A stretch of DNA of 64,000 bases from Eublepharis macularius (GCF_028583425.1 NC_072791.1:17875868-17939867); one strand, 5' to 3'. Shown: positions 1 to 11,457, counted from the first letter of the stretch. Notes: a model not told the origin generated them from the sequence alone. Program-made: numbers and translations.

Positions 1-100
1 TACAAGTGACGAATGACACTTGAACGGCAAGTGGATCGAGTGGAGCGCAAGTGAACAGGGAGAAATACACTTGCCATTCAAGTGTCATTCGTCACTTGTA
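1..100. mobile_element. Palindromic MITE, cut by window start
   Basis: Bases 1-20 and 81-100 are perfect 20-bp inverted arms, followed by GCTTGGCCCT. The arm core (ACAAGTGACG) and the AGCTTGGC end match the palindromic elements at 654-883 and 62584-62787. The true left end lies outside the window. It is non-coding and non-autonomous. The superfamily is not proven; the 654-883 copy points to hAT. Confidence 0.6.
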
Positions 101-530
101 GCTTGGCCCTAAATGTCTAGTTTGGCGCTGAGCAGTACAAAAGGGCTATAGTATGGAACCAGCCAGTGTCTACCTCCAGTGCCCCGCCCCACCATCACCA
201 CGAGCAGAAAACACTTTGGAAAAGGGATCTGGAATATATACACTCCATCTACCACCTCTGATTAACAGAGGCTGCAATTTTTGTGTTATTTTTCTGGAAT
301 TATGCTGACTGTACAGACAGGAGACTGTTCTCAAATCCTGACGACAAAAAACTCCCTTTTGCTTACTACAATGTTGATGGTTTCTAGTCTGCAATTCATG
401 TTTTTCTTTTTCTTTTTAAACTTATCTTTCCCACTGGCACAAGTTAAGATACGCTTTGGGTATGTTAGGATGTAGGAGTTTTCTACACTCTAATATGGGG
501 ACTATTTGTAATTATTATCTGGAGAGGAGA
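101..530. other. No gene seen
   Basis: Apart from the MITE end at 101-110, I recognise no repeat, RNA or coding signal. The short open frames here are uninformative. Confidence 0.4.
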
Positions 531-985
531 GGGACCGTGGCTCAGTGGTAGAGCCTCTGCTTGGTATACGGAAGGTCCCAGGTTCAATCACTGGCAGCTC
601 TAATTTTGAAAAAGGCTCAGGTAGTCAGTGATGTGAAAGAACTTTACCTGAGAGCGGGACCACAAGTGACGCCTGACACAGATTGGACACTTGCCAGCTT
701 CCCTCAAGTTTTGGCGGGAAATGTAGGCAGCTTGGCGGAATGTTGGACAAGTGACAGTTGAAAAGTCCATTGGACAGCAGTCGGAGAGCCAAGCTGCAAG
801 ACCAGGACGCCTACATTTCCCATCAAAGCTTGAGGGAAGCTGACTAGTGTCCAACCTGTGTCAGGCGTCACTTGTGGTCCCGCTCTGAGACCCTGAAGAG
901 ATGCTGCCAGTCTGAGTAGGCAACACTGACCTTCACAGATCAATAGTCTGATTCAGTATACAGCTGCTTCATGTGTCCATGTGAG
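531..985 (+). mobile_element. tRNA-derived SINE split by a MITE
   Basis: The left half (531-653) begins with a tRNA-like A box (GTGGCTCAGTGGTAGAGC) and B box (GGTTCAATC). The right half (885-985) carries the SINE body and ends with TGATTCAGTATACAGCTGCTT-like sequence. This lizard SINE type also appears at 12412-12585 (minus), 20018-20080 (minus) and 36560-36700 (plus). The tRNA-like head is a Pol III promoter relic, not a tRNA gene. Confidence 0.8.
654..883. mobile_element. Palindromic MITE inside a SINE
   Basis: A 230-bp element with ends GCGGGACCACAAGTGACG and its inverse. It sits in the SINE body, and CTGAGA is repeated at both borders (648-653 and 885-890), consistent with a 7-8 bp hAT-like duplication that has drifted. 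Its internal arms, such as ATTTCCCATCAAA, match the 62584-62787 copy. It has no coding capacity. Confidence 0.7.
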
Positions 986-1544
986 ATGATAATTACGTTT
1001 TTAAACCTCATAAATATAACAAGCTGCACACTTGTATGGGCTAACCAATTCAAATACATACACAATTCTTGTACGCTCTTAAATTAAATTTGTACCTTCA
1101 GATCCGCCTTGAGTCTCAGTGGGAAAGGCGAACTATAAATAGCCAATTTGGTGTAGTGGTTAAGAGAAGCAGGACTCTAAATCTGGAGAGATTCCCCACT
1201 GCATCAAATTTACAATGCTTGAGGTTCTTCCTTTACATTAAAAAAAAGCCATTACTTCAATGACTGTGGGCCAAGTTACATTAAAACTCAGGTTTCAGTT
1301 TAAAGCAGGTTAAAAGTATGTTCTGGTAACCACATAAAATGCACTGTATAAAGGAAAATGAGAGATACTGAAGCTTTTTAAAAACTACCATTTCAGTAAA
1401 TACTCAATTTAAAAATCAAGAAACTCAACTTTTCATTTTTTTAATTTTAATACACAACCTAAAGTGGCAGTTTCCACTCAATCTGTCTTCCCACTGCAGA
1501 CACACACCCCTCACTATTCCTCAGGGTCGCCTTTCCACCAGGAG
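986..1544. other. Decayed LINE/SINE fragments, no gene
   Basis: A LINE-tail fragment lies near 1098-1145 (CTTGAGTCTCAGTGGGAAAG). A SINE head fragment lies at 1150-1215 (TTGGTGTAGTGGTTAAGAG). The rest is AT-rich and unrecognised. Confidence 0.45.
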
Positions 1545-1806
1545 TCAGTTTCGTGTAATGGTTAAGAGCGGCAGGAGTCTAATCTGGAGAGCTGGGTTTG
1601 ATTCCCCACTCTTCCGCTTGAAGCCAGCTGGGTGACCTTGGGTCAGTCACAGCTCTCTCAGAGATCTCTCAGCCCTACCCACCTCACAGGGTGATTGTCG
1701 TGAGGATAACAACAACACACTTTGTAAACCACTGAATGGGCATTAAGTTGTCTTGAAGGGCACTATACAAATCAAATGTTATTATTACTATTATTATAAA
1801 CAGCCT
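1545..1806 (+). mobile_element. tRNA-derived SINE (Sauria-like)
   Basis: The head has GTAATGGTTAAGAGCGGCAG and a B-box-like GGTTTGATTCCCCACTC. The body is the usual GTGACCTTGGGTCAGTCACAG...CACCTCACAGGGTG. The tail has TTGTAAACCACTGAATGGGC and a TTATTATTA run, and leads straight into the (AAAG)n tract. It is non-coding. The family name is from memory and should be checked against a repeat library. Confidence 0.75.
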
Positions 1807-1978
<172 letters not shown>

Positions 1979-2031
1979 ATATTGTATTTAAATCTTCTCA
2001 GAAACTTAAATTGTTGCTCCACGGATTTTCT

Positions 2032-2524
2032 ATCACTGGTGACAGAGCTATCAGTAGCAGCTGGCTTACCATGAAATTGGAACGGGTGCAGAGGAGAGCA
2101 ACCAGGATGATCAGGGGCCTGGAGACCAAGCCTTATGAGGAAAGACTGAGGGACCTGGGAACTTTGGAGAAGAGGGGGTTGAGGGGAGACATGATTGCTC
2201 TCTTTAAGTATTGAAAAGACTGTCACTTAGGGAAGGGAGCTATTCCTGTTGGCAACAGAGGATAGGACTTGAAACATGTTTGTTTGTTTTTAAACTACCA
2301 GAAGGAAGATACCTGCTGGACATTAGGAAAAACTTCTTCATATAAAGAGAAGTTCAACACTGGAATCAGCTGCCCAGGGATGTGGTAGGTTATCATTCAC
2401 TGGCAGTCTTCAAGGAGTGGCTGGACAAATACTTGTCAGGGATGCTTTAGGCTGTTCCTGTATTAGGCAGGGGGTTGGAATCGACAGTCTGTTAAAGCCC
2501 CTTCCAGCTCTATGATTCTATGAA
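2032..2524 (+). mobile_element. CR1 LINE 3' end (5'-truncated)
   Basis: The C-terminal CR1 ORF2 signature is readable: [11 protein letters not shown] then [19 protein letters not shown], followed by frameshifted LDIRKNFF-like sequence. The copy ends in the CR1-type ATTCTATGA tail. It is a dead fragment of the reverse-transcriptase ORF plus 3' UTR. Confidence 0.85.
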
Positions 2525-2635
2525 GTAAGAGATTTTTGTTTTTGCATGAAATGATTTTTCTTTGACATGAAACATCTCACTTCTGAAGCCAAACACACTC
2601 AACTACGAACCACTTAGTAAAGAAGGAGATGCATA

Positions 2636-3045
2636 CTTATTTATTTACGTCATTTATAGTCTGCCTTTCTCACTAAGACTCAAGGCGGATTACATAGCAT
2701 AGGTCGAACGTTCAAAAACAATGCAAGAGGGTACACACTGCAGAAATCTGAAGGCAAGCACAACCCGATACAGAACTGAAAACAATGCCGAAACAATGCA
2801 TAAGCAGTTGAACACGACGTATTAAACAATGTAGAAACTACTCAGTAGTTAACAGTAACGTAGTCCACAGTCCCTGTCGCTTTACCTGTCGCTACACCAT
2901 TTCCTTACAGTACAGCCCTCCTACCTGAGCAAACAAGGATTCCTGAATAAATCAGTTTTGCATTGTTTTTGGAAAGGCAGAAGAAAAGGGCCCTCCTCGC
3001 CTCATCAGGCAGGCCATGCCAGAAGTTACATTCGTGGAGGCTTGT
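2636..3045 (-). mobile_element. LINE 3'-UTR fragment (CR1/L2-like)
   Basis: This is the reverse strand of a recurrent LINE tail, with the markers TTTATAGTCTGCCTTTCTCAC, GACTCAAGGCGGATTACA and TACAGCCCTCCTACCTGAG. The same sequence returns at 32936-33755, where an hAT MITE interrupts it. It is non-coding. The family is not certain. Confidence 0.6.
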
Positions 3046-3144
3046 AGTTAGCCAGCTGGAAGTTGCAACACCCTTCTGTGTAGCTGGGCTCCGACCCTCT
3101 GCAAAATTCCAAGCACGCTAGGCTGGTCTCTGTTGCAGGGCTTG

Positions 3145-3233
3145 CTTCCTCTTCCACTAAAACTTCCATTTGCACAAAGGCCCACTGGAAACCAGTGACC
3201 TCAGCCAAGTGGAGGTTTCAGTGGAAGAGGAAG
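3145..3233. repeat. Imperfect inverted repeat
   Basis: Arms at 3145-3167 and 3211-3233 match at 21 of 23 positions (TTCCTCTTCCACT against AGTGGAAGAGGAA), with a 43-bp loop. It may be a small MITE remnant. I see no flanking duplication. Confidence 0.5.
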
Positions 3234-4887
3234 CGTGTTCCGAAGGAGACGCTACTTTGTGCGCACAAAACTCATTCATGGGATCCGAGCCAAAGTGCGG
3301 TCAACCTAAAAATTACATCACGCATGTACTGTTTTGGCACTTGAAAAGGTGCACACATGCGGGGCGGGGGGGAGGAGAACATTTTGTGCCACTGTGCTGT
3401 GGACCTGATCAGGATGAGGTCTTGGTGGCATTTTTAAAACTGCTCATTTTAGGCTTTCCAATGGTGGTGGCTCCTTGTTGGACACGAGGACACCAATTTT
3501 GGCCCAGTTTGTGAAGCGGTACAATTAAGGGTGTGCGGCCCCCAAATTTTTGCCTTAATCTGGACCTAGGTATCAGGGATGCCATAAAAATTCTGTATCC
3601 CTGAAATCCAGGACAAATTCTATACTCCAGTTCGTTAGGATTAAAGAATCTGAATTTATCCGGGTATTATTCCCTATGGGGAAAATTATTCACGGAGTTG
3701 GGGCGGGGTGCATTTTTCAAGCAAACTTCATCAAATCTGCAGGGAACCTACCCCTTCCTGTCCACTAAAGACCCCCCAAGTTTCAGGAAAGCTGGACCCC
3801 AGAGAACAATTCTATGGACCTCTGAGCAAGGTGTCCCCAGCCACTCTTCATTGTTTCCTATGGGGGAAGCATTTCCGAGGCTTTTCAAGCAAAGAGAAAC
3901 CTTAAGCAAAGGCAGTCCCCGGCTAATTGCCAATCCTAATGTAAGCTGAACCAACAAAGCCCAACAGAAACCAACTACAGCAAAGGAACTGATGTCAAAC
4001 CAGACAACTGCAAACTGAAGCAAGAGGGGGTGAAGGTGAGTTGAGAATCGACGACCCTTGCTTTGCAGAGAAAAGCAGGCAGCCGAGGCAGAGCAGCAGT
4101 CAGTGAGAGCAGCTACACAAAGTGGTCTGAAGTGCCTCAGCAAGCTCCATGGCAGGAGAGCAGCGTGAGGCCAGGCAGCAGGTAGAGCGGCTAGGAGAGG
4201 AGCCAGCCAGGAGCACGGGGAGCCATAAGGGCATGTGCCAAAGGAGATGGTCTTGCCTTCCCCGTCCCATGCCTAAATAAAATAATAAGAAATAAAAGCT
4301 TGGAGAAGCCAGGCTGCAGCGTTTGCTGGATTAAACCAAATAAACTCCGTTTAATCTGACCGTTAGTATACGGCTTTCCAGATCCGATCCGCGATCCTCT
4401 ATTTTGAAGTGGCATAGCCGGGTTTTTCCAGATCGCCATAATTAACCAATATACAAACACCAGATCGCATACCCCCGAGTACCAATGAAACTGGCCAGAT
4501 GGCAAAAGCATTTGAAAGAAATGGAAGATTTTATTTGCAGAGAGAGATGCCACAAAACGGGTTCCCTGGCCGTTTTCCCAGCTGATATCTGAAAGACATG
4601 GGAGAACATTTACTCAGAAAAGTCACTGAAAGGAAGTGGGGGTGGGGGGAATGGTGGCATTCCCACCACAGCATATGACTTTTGACTGAATAAAAACATA
4701 AGAAAATATTAACAGCAGAAGATATGGATATTGCAGGGCATGCTTCCTTGACTCATTTTTACCAGAGGCTACATACTTATTTACAGGGAAAACGTAGCAC
4801 ATTTTAGCCTTCTCCCCCTCCATCCATCTTCCACGGAACTCAAAGAGGCCTGCATTGGGCATACATCCAGAGGAGATAGCGATGTTT
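3234..4887. other. Unrecognised, probably old repeats; no gene
   Basis: 3530-3930 reads like an old interspersed repeat (GTTTCCTATGGGGGAAGC, AATTCTATGGACCTC), but I cannot name it. 3950-4880 shows no convincing gene. The frames of 110-130 codons have no recognisable domains and lie on both strands. Confidence 0.35.
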
Positions 4888-5040
4888 GTCTGTAGCTGCA
4901 AAATAGTAAAGAGTCCAGTAGCACCTTTAAGACTAACAGCTCTCTTCGTCATCTGATAAAGAGAGCTGTGGTTCTCAAAAGCTTACGCTACAATAAAGTT
5001 GGTTAGTCTTAAAGGGGCTACTGGACTCTTTACTATTTTA
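4888..5040. mobile_element. Penelope-like tail, inverted pair
   Basis: A short reversed copy (4901-4938, AGAGTCCAGTAGCACCTTTAA) faces a longer forward copy (4952-5036) ending GCTACTGGACTCTTTAC. Between them is a degenerate hairpin, CTGATAA plus GAGAGC...GTTCTC plus AAAA. This is the decayed hammerhead-like motif described in the findings. Confidence 0.65.
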
Positions 5041-5059
5041 CATTGGGTATGTCATTTTT

Positions 5060-5245
5060 ATCCCCACATCCACCTTTCCCCACTCCGCCACAGAAGTTTG
5101 CTGGGTGACCTTGGGCCAGTCACTCAACCTCAGCCTAACCTACCTCACTGGGCTGTTGTGAGGATAAAATGGAGAAGGGGTGAATGCTGTAAGCCACTCT
5201 GGGTCCCCATTGTGGGAAAAAGCAGGGTATAAATTAGGTCAATAA
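5060..5245 (+). mobile_element. SINE fragment
   Basis: Contains GGGTGACCTTGGGCCAGTCA, CTACCTCACTGGGCTGTTGT and TAAGCCACTCTGGGTCCCC, the body and tail of a common tRNA-derived lizard SINE. The head is missing. Confidence 0.7.
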
Positions 5246-5689
5246 ACACATTGAAAAATCATAGCTTGGATCCACCAAAGTTTTGCACAGAAAGATGGGA
5301 CATCTGTCCACACAGCATGACTTACTCCGCCCCCCTCACAATGCAGCCCCAAATTCTCCCTGAAATGCTGCTCCTGGGGGACATGGAACTGCTAAGAACT
5401 CCTCATGGTAACGGAGAGTCAGAAGTGTGCAGCAGACATCAAGAAAACTGGCCCCCTCCCCTCTATCTGCTGAATCCAAACCCATGATCTGACCTAGCCC
5501 ACCCAAAACATGAACCCAAGTCTAACAGATCTAATAGCATACCCCCCGGACAATGCCAATGCCTGTAAATTAGTTTAGTGACTTTATTGGATTTTAAATA
5601 TTTACTTCCTGTACTCTCAGGGCAGCTTACAGCAAAACCACAGATTACAATAAATCAAGAATTAAACACAAGAAAGCAAATATGTTTCT

Positions 5690-6191
5690 ATTTATTTATT
5701 TCATTTAAACCCTGCTTTTCTCCCTGATGGGCACTCTGTGTGTTATGTGCTGTCCAGTCACCTCTGACCTATGGTGACTCTATGAAGGAAAGACCTCCAA
5801 AACATCCTCTCATTAACAGACTTGCTCAGATCCTGCAAACTGGAGGACGTGGCTTCTTTTATTGAGTCAAGCCACCTTGTTTTAGGTCTTCCTCTTTTCT
5901 TACTGCCTCCTACTTTTCCTAGAATGATTGACTTTTCCAGAGAATCTTGTCTTATGATGTGACCAAAGTATGATAAGCCTTAGTTTCGTTATTTTCGCTC
6001 CTAGGGAGAATTCAGGCTTGATTTGATCTGGTGCCCACTTATTGGTCTTTTTGGCTGTCCATGGTATCCGCAAAACAATGGGAATCCTAAATGGCTTGTA
6101 TCTTCACCCAGGCTATCCTCATAAAAACCGCGTAAGGTAGGTTAGGCTGATTGTGAGAGCGGTCCAAGGGAACCCAGCAAAGCTTCCATGG
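5690..6191 (-). mobile_element. Reversed SINE split by BovB
   Basis: The SINE tail (5690-5735) and body (6110-6191, ending GCAAAGCTTCCATGG) are on the minus strand. They are separated by a reversed BovB fragment, and the SINE is cut on the right by an hAT-like MITE at 6193. This gives an order of insertion: SINE first, then BovB and the MITE. Confidence 0.6.
5736..6090 (-). mobile_element. BovB (RTE) 3' end
   Basis: On the minus strand it encodes the C-terminus of BovB ORF2: FGHI-like residues, lysine/arginine-rich GRPKTRWLD-like residues and a stop near the CACATAACACAC tail. It matches the better-preserved plus-strand copy at 25690-26516 and the minus-strand copy at 50083-50400. It is 5'-truncated and inactive. 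Confidence 0.8.
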
Positions 6192-6192
6192 C

Positions 6193-6400
6193 TAGGGTTG
6201 CCAATCTGGGCTGGGAGATTTCTGGAGGTAGAGCTTAGCAATGGCAGGGTTTGGGGAGGACTTCAGTGGGTTATAACGTCATAGAGGCCACACTCCAAAA
6301 CAGCCATTTTCTCCAGGGGAATTGACCTCTGTAGCCTGGAGATCAGCTGTAATTCTAGAAAATCTCTAGGATCTACATGGAGGTTGGTATCAGGTGTTGG
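6193..6400. mobile_element. hAT-like MITE (TAGGGTTGCC family)
   Basis: Begins TAGGGTTGCCAATCTGG and contains the AACAGCCATTTTCTCCAGGG core shared with 10968-11168, 21866-22084, 33214-33447, 59075-59330 and 59990-60262. The right end is eroded. Confidence 0.7.
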
Positions 6401-6837
6401 GAGGGAATTCCACAACCAGAGTGCTACTACCAAGAAGTCCACTGCACTTTGAAGGGGAGGGGAAAATGAACTCAAGCTCTGCACCAAGAAAAGCAAGAAA
6501 TAAAACTTATAAAACATGCAGACTTCGCACATTTGCTCATGGTGTTTCATTTATTCGGGTTTTGTTACTCATGGGGCAACAGGGGGTGCTGTCTCCAGTC
6601 CTGAACATTAGTTGCTGAAATGCAGGCTAGGAAAGCAAGCTAGGAAGTTCCAAGTTCAAATTTTTCTGCTACCAAATCCGCATGCTGCCTTTAGGCAAGC
6701 TACTGTTCTAGGGACTGCCCCCTCCCCATCAAAAAGAGAGAGATTTGGCCTAAGAACACAAGAGTAACTGCTGGTTCAGAGCCATGGTCCTTCTATTCTA
6801 GCACTCTGTTTCCCACATTAGCATGACTACGTATTTA

Positions 6838-7258
6838 AAACATGCATTAGCCACCTTTCTATCTTACAGCGCAACAGACAGCTTGCAATGGACATAAACA
6901 TACATAAAAAGACCTCAGTTTAAAATCACAATCTAAAACTACCAAACAGCAAGTTAATCAAATGTAATTCTAAATAAAGCTTCCTTCAGGTGCCTCCTAA
7001 AGATCGAAAGGGAATGACCTGGAAGAGGATGTTTCATAATCGTGGGGCTGCCACCAAAAAGGCCCTTTCTTAGGTTCCTACCAAGATGAGTTTCTTTGGT
7101 CAATAGGACGGTCAGGAGGGCCTCCTAGAAGGCTTACAAGCAAGGGCCAAAGTCTCCCCAATTGGTCCCCTCAAAAACTAGTATTCAGAAGTACACTGCC
7201 CCTGAACATGGAAGTTCCAAGCAGTCATCACAGCTAAGAGTCATTGATGGGTCTATTA
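6838..7258 (-). mobile_element. Reversed LINE tail fragments
   Basis: 6838-7135 holds a LINE 3' UTR (GGGGCTGCCACCAAAAAGGC, GACGGTCAGGAGGGCC). 7185-7258 is a piece of the CR1-like element seen better at 21270-21560 (CCTGAACATGGAAGTTCCAA). Both are non-coding and inactive. Confidence 0.55.
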
Positions 7259-7765
7259 TCATTATTTATTATTTATCTGATTTATAGCCCACCCTTCCCA
7301 CAAGCAGGCTCAGGGTAGGTTACAAGGAAAAAGATAAAATACAAGAATACAATAAAATCACAGAATTCACAACACAAACACAACATTTCAAGAAATTCAC
7401 CTGCTCAGCGTATATAGAAAAGGTGAAGGTCTGGATCAATATCTTGTGGCTGCTCATGCACTGGGGTGGGGGGCAGGTGGCCATATAGCTCCCCCTCCAG
7501 TAGGAGACCAGCAGGGAGATTCATTTGATGGATTTAATGTTGGCCTCGACCACATGCCTGGCGGAACATCTCCGTCTTGCAGGCCCGCCGAAAGGATGGA
7601 AGATCTTGGTGGGCCTGAGTATCTTCCGACAGAGAGTTCCACCAGGTCGGGCCCAGGACTGAAAATGCCTTGGCCCTGGTCGAGGCCAGTCAAGCCTCCC
7701 TGGGGCCAGGGACCACCAGTAGGTGTTTACCTGCTGATTCCCAGCATCCTCCGGAGCATATTCTT
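7259..7765 (-). mobile_element. L2 LINE 3' end
   Basis: The reversed tail has CCCACAAGCAGGCTCAGGG. The 3' part of L2 matches 32290-32540 in reverse: CCTGGCGGAACATCTCCGTC, GAGAGTTCCACCAGGTCGGG, CCCTGGGGCCAGGGACCACC. The open frames here are remnants of the L2 terminal region on the minus strand. Confidence 0.75.
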
Positions 7766-8140
7766 CAAACAATGTGATTAAAGGATTAGACTGCTTTTCT
7801 AAGAACAGAGGAGGAAGTAACTGGAGCTTATCAGCTGAGTGGGAGGAGGGGGAAGGAGACTGACAGTATAGGTTTATAAAATTAAGCATGTAGTGGAGAA
7901 AGTGAACGGCGAGACACTTTTCTCGGAAGTTGATTAAGCAATAGACACAGGATGGACAAAAGGAAGTAATTTTTTACTCAGAGTAATTACATTGCGGGAT
8001 CCACGGCCAGTTGAAGCAGCGAAAGCCACGAGCACATCTCGCTGGATGCAAAAGGGGATTTGACAAGTTTGTGGAGGACTGGTCCATCAGTGACTACCAT
8101 CCATGATGACTAAAGGAAACTTCCACAATCAACATAGTAG
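7766..8140. other. No gene seen; CR1-like trace
   Basis: 7905-8100 contains CTTTTCTCGGAAGTTGATT and TACTCAGAGTAATTACATT, which may be an old CR1 3' region. Nothing firm. Confidence 0.3.
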
Positions 8141-8345
8141 TAGAAGAGAGCAAGAGTCCAGTAGCACCTATAAGACTAACAAAATTAGTGGTATGGTATG
8201 AGCTTCTGTGAGTCACTGAAGAAGTGAGCTGTGGCTTGTGAAAGCTCACACCCTACCACTAATTTTTTTAGTCTTATAGGTGCTACTGGACTCTTGCTCT
8301 CTTCAACTGCTACAGACAGACTAATTCGGCTACCCATCTTGATCA
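8141..8345. mobile_element. Penelope-like tail, inverted pair
   Basis: A reversed arm (8147-8217) faces a forward arm (8216-8300). Both share AAGACTAACAAAATTAGTGG or its inverse. The centre holds CTGAAGA, then GTGAGCTGTGGCTTGT, then GAAAGC, the hammerhead-like hairpin. The forward copy continues into the usual ACAGACAGACTAATTCGGC end and TACCCATCTTGATC. Confidence 0.75.
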
Positions 8346-8544
8346 ACCAACATGGTAGAATTCTTGGCTTCATGGAACATTTCACCGTGACCAGACAGGA
8401 GACAGTCGGTTGAAAACTGAATCGCCCACTGCCCAGGACACACCACGTTTTCATTAGTACCTATGACTGAGCCGATGCCACCACTTCTGTGCATATCCAC
8501 TGTGAGCATCCCAACACGGGCCTCTCTTAAGAGGGATGGTGTAG

Positions 8545-8748
8545 ATTAGAGATCATTTATTTAGATATTTATACTCAACTTTTCTCCCCAGTGCAGACCT
8601 AAAGCCACTTACAACATTGTTCTGCCCTCCTATGAAGCAGGCCAACTGGCCCAAAGTCGCCCAAGTTCCATGGCAGAGAGAGGATTCGAACCTGCGTCTC
8701 CCTGATTGTGGTCTGACACTCTAGCCACTGCACTATTGCAGATTACCC
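8545..8748 (-). mobile_element. SINE, reversed
   Basis: Reversed tRNA-derived SINE: tail (CAACTTTTCTCCCCAGTGC), body, then the B box (GGATTCGAACCTGCGTCTCC) and A-box region (CACTCTAGCCACTGCAC). Confidence 0.75.
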
Positions 8749-8882
8749 GAAGCCCTCTTAATAAATAAAATTGCCTCAGGTAAATGAAAATACTGATATC
8801 CTATCTTTTCCTTGGGGGAACCTGAGGTGGCGAATAAATGCTATCAGGCAAAGAATACAACATTCGTTTGAAAAAAGGGGAA

Positions 8883-8904
8883 CACACACACACACACACA
8901 CACC
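8883..8904. repeat. (CA)n microsatellite
   Basis: About 11 CA units immediately left of a Harbinger-like MITE. Confidence 0.95.
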
Positions 8905-8912
8905 CAAACAAT

Positions 8913-9015
8913 GGCTGATTCCACACACGTTGGATAATGAACTTTCAATGCACTTTATCAATCGTTTGAGGTGGATTTTTTGGAAGTGCATTATCCAACG
9001 TGTGCGGAATCACTC
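8913..9015. mobile_element. Harbinger-like MITE (GGCTGATTCC), deleted copy
   Basis: Left end GGCTGATTCCACACACGTTG; right end CAACGTGTGCGGAATCACTC. AAT occurs just outside both ends (8910-8912 and 9016-9018), a 3-bp duplication. The interior is shorter than in the 11298-11457 copy, with which it shares AATCGTTTGAGGTGGATTTT. Confidence 0.7.
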
Positions 9016-9039
9016 AATGTATCTACAAATGCAAATCCA

Positions 9040-9350
9040 AACTATCAAACGCATCTACTGTCTTGGCTTTGCCCTTAATAAACTCACAGAACCAGCAACC
9101 TCAACTAAATGCTCAATGAAGGAAGGTAGTTTTGTGTGCCTTCCTAAAAGTAGACTCTGGAGACTTTCTCTAGCAGGCCATTCCATAGAATCCATCCGTT
9201 CATTGACTGAGAAGTTACTAGATTAGGCCAAGAGGAAGCATACAATTGTATCAAGAGGGCACAGAGTTGTATTGCCAACTGCAAGAACAGACTGACTTGA
9301 CTAAGACTAGCCCAGTATCTTGTTTCTAGCGGCAGCTGGTTAGATCTTGC
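9040..9350 (-). mobile_element. Probable reversed LINE tail
   Basis: Contains GGCCATTCCATAGAATCC and related text resembling the reversed LINE tails elsewhere in the window (AGGCCATTCCATAATGTGGG at 33550). The assignment is weak. Confidence 0.35.
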
Positions 9351-10967
9351 CACCAGTGAGGCACAAAAACACCAGCACCAACGGCCCTCCCCTTGCTGAC
9401 TCCCCAGAATCTGATTTCAAGGCAAACTGCACCAGCACATGGAGGCTCCATTCAGCTGTCACAGCAAACACCTGTTGATTAGCTTACCCTCCGTGAATTC
9501 TTCTGCTCCTTTTAAAAGCCACCTACTGCTGTGGTCGACACCACATCCTGCGGCAGCCAAGTTACAGAATTATGCATTGCCTGTCGAAGAACTTCCTTCT
9601 GTCCATCTTGAAACTGCTGCCGATTAATTCTACCGGGTGACTTCAAGAAGTACTGGTATGAGACTGAGGGCGCGCTAAAAAAAAATATCCTTGCTATCTG
9701 TTCTTTGGACCACCATTATCCGCCGCTCTGCTGTTTTCTCCCTGTCAGTCCAGCTTCAGGGATTTTACCAGGCAGAAGTTATGTGCACTGAAGCCTTTTA
9801 CATCTGCCAAAGGTAGAATTTTGCTTTTAGCATTAATAGTAAGGTTCTTCAGATAATGAAATCTGCAAACGGTACCGCTTTCTGCACACATACAACCCTA
9901 GCATAACCTAAAAGGAGTGGGGGATACAAAAGAAAAAACAGAACTTTCTGTTTGCATCAGAGAGGCCAGCCAGCTGAGTTTTTGACCAGAGGACTGGGAA
10001 AAACAAATGAAGAATGAATAACGACCCACTGGACTCTTTGTAAAACATTCAAGAATGTTGTTAAAGTATCTGTACCCTCATCTCTCCCACCCTCACAAAG
10101 GAGGGAAAGGCTTCTAAACAACAGCACTGCAGGAGTAGTGCAAGACTCTAGGAGGAAAAAAATACTGAAGCTTGGCTGCACAACTCACAATGTTCTTTTC
10201 ACACAACCTGGGAAGGGGGGAGGCCAAGTACGCTTCCACCCCCATCATTTACTCCAAACGTGCTAAACGAGCGATGGGAAAATTACAATAATTTTTCTTT
10301 AAAAAAATAAAGCAAACTGGACCAGCGTGACCTTGTTTGGGAAGCATTCCTAAAGTTCCGGCTAAGAGAGGTCATCCGAGGTGACCGAGGCCTGCTTGTC
10401 TAGCCGGTGGCCGTGTGACAGAACAGTGCCAAAAGATGAACACTGGTCGTACTTTGCTCTCTGATTTATAATGGGGAGGAGGGGATGCAGTGAGGGGGGG
10501 GGGAGAAAGAACTATCGGCTTGGCTTGTATGGTCTGTACCAAAACGCCACCACTCTCTCCCCCCGCCATTCCCCCCTGCCGCTGCCGAGCCTCACAGTTT
10601 AATAAAGCACAGTCAGTACTAAGTGGCGCTTATGCTTCACTGCAGTTTATGTGTGGCGTTAATTTATTCATGCGTTGACCAAGATATTCAAAGCTGCAAG
10701 TACACTGCAGAACCTTATCTGGGAAAGACTCCCCCGATTTAAGTGGCTCGGAAGGATGGAGAGAAGGAGAATTCTATGGGGCAATGCAACCGATTGCATT
10801 CCAACTGCAGCAGATTTTAAAAAAAAAATCTAGGATATTTTATCCCATTCTTGCTCCAAAAAGGCTTACCTGGTTGCAGGTGGATGAGGAAGCAGCATTG
10901 ACACGACTACTGAATGGTAATAGCGCATGCTTTCTGCTCCAAGCTTGTCCCACCCTCTCTTTACACA
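9351..10967. other. No gene or known repeat recognised
   Basis: Ordinary-composition DNA with short purine or pyrimidine runs, including a G-run near 10490. No exon with both splice sites and a coherent frame was seen. It could be intron of the gene suggested by the CpG island at 24.3-25.2 kb. Confidence 0.35.
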
Positions 10968-11168
10968 GAATTACCAACTCTAGCTTGGGAAATTCCTGAT
11001 ATTTGGGAACTGCACCTGGCTAGGGCAGAAAGCTCAGCGGGGATGTGATGCAATGCCGTCCACCTTCCAAAGCTGCCATTTCCTCCAGGGGAACCAATTT
11101 CTGTAATCTGCAGATCTCTTGTCATCCTGGGAGAACTCCAGGCCCCACCGGGAGGCTGGCAACCCTAT
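10968..11168. mobile_element. hAT-like MITE (TAGGGTTGCC family)
   Basis: Ends in GGAGGCTGGCAACCCTA and contains TGCCATTTCCTCCAGGGGAA. The left end (CCAACTCTAGCTTGGGAAAT) is diverged. Confidence 0.7.
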
Positions 11169-11297
11169 CACCAGCTGATTTCAACAGAAAGCTGACACCT
11201 GGCCAGCTGGCCAAAAGAGAGATGACAGCATGCCGTGCCCCAATCCTTTATGCATTTCTAGTTCAGCAAGTGGGGGAGGTCTTATTGTGGTGACGAA

Positions 11298-11457
11298 GGC
11301 CGATTCCGCATACGTTGGATAATGCACTTTCAATGCACTTTATCAATCGTTTGAGGTGGATTTTTTGTTCCGCACACGAAAAAATCCGTTCCAAATTATG
11401 TATAAAGAGGATTGGAAGTGCATTATCCAACGTGTGCAGAATGGAATGTCTTCGGCC
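11298..11457. mobile_element. Harbinger-like MITE (GGCCGATTCC)
   Basis: Left end GGCCGATTCCGCATACGTTG; near the right end CAACGTGTGCAGAATGG, then GGCC. This is the longest-interior copy of the family also found at 8913 and 55778. I cannot define a target duplication. Confidence 0.65.

Noticed and set aside
531..600. A tRNA gene
   Set aside because: A and B boxes are present but no cloverleaf can be formed, and the SINE body follows directly.
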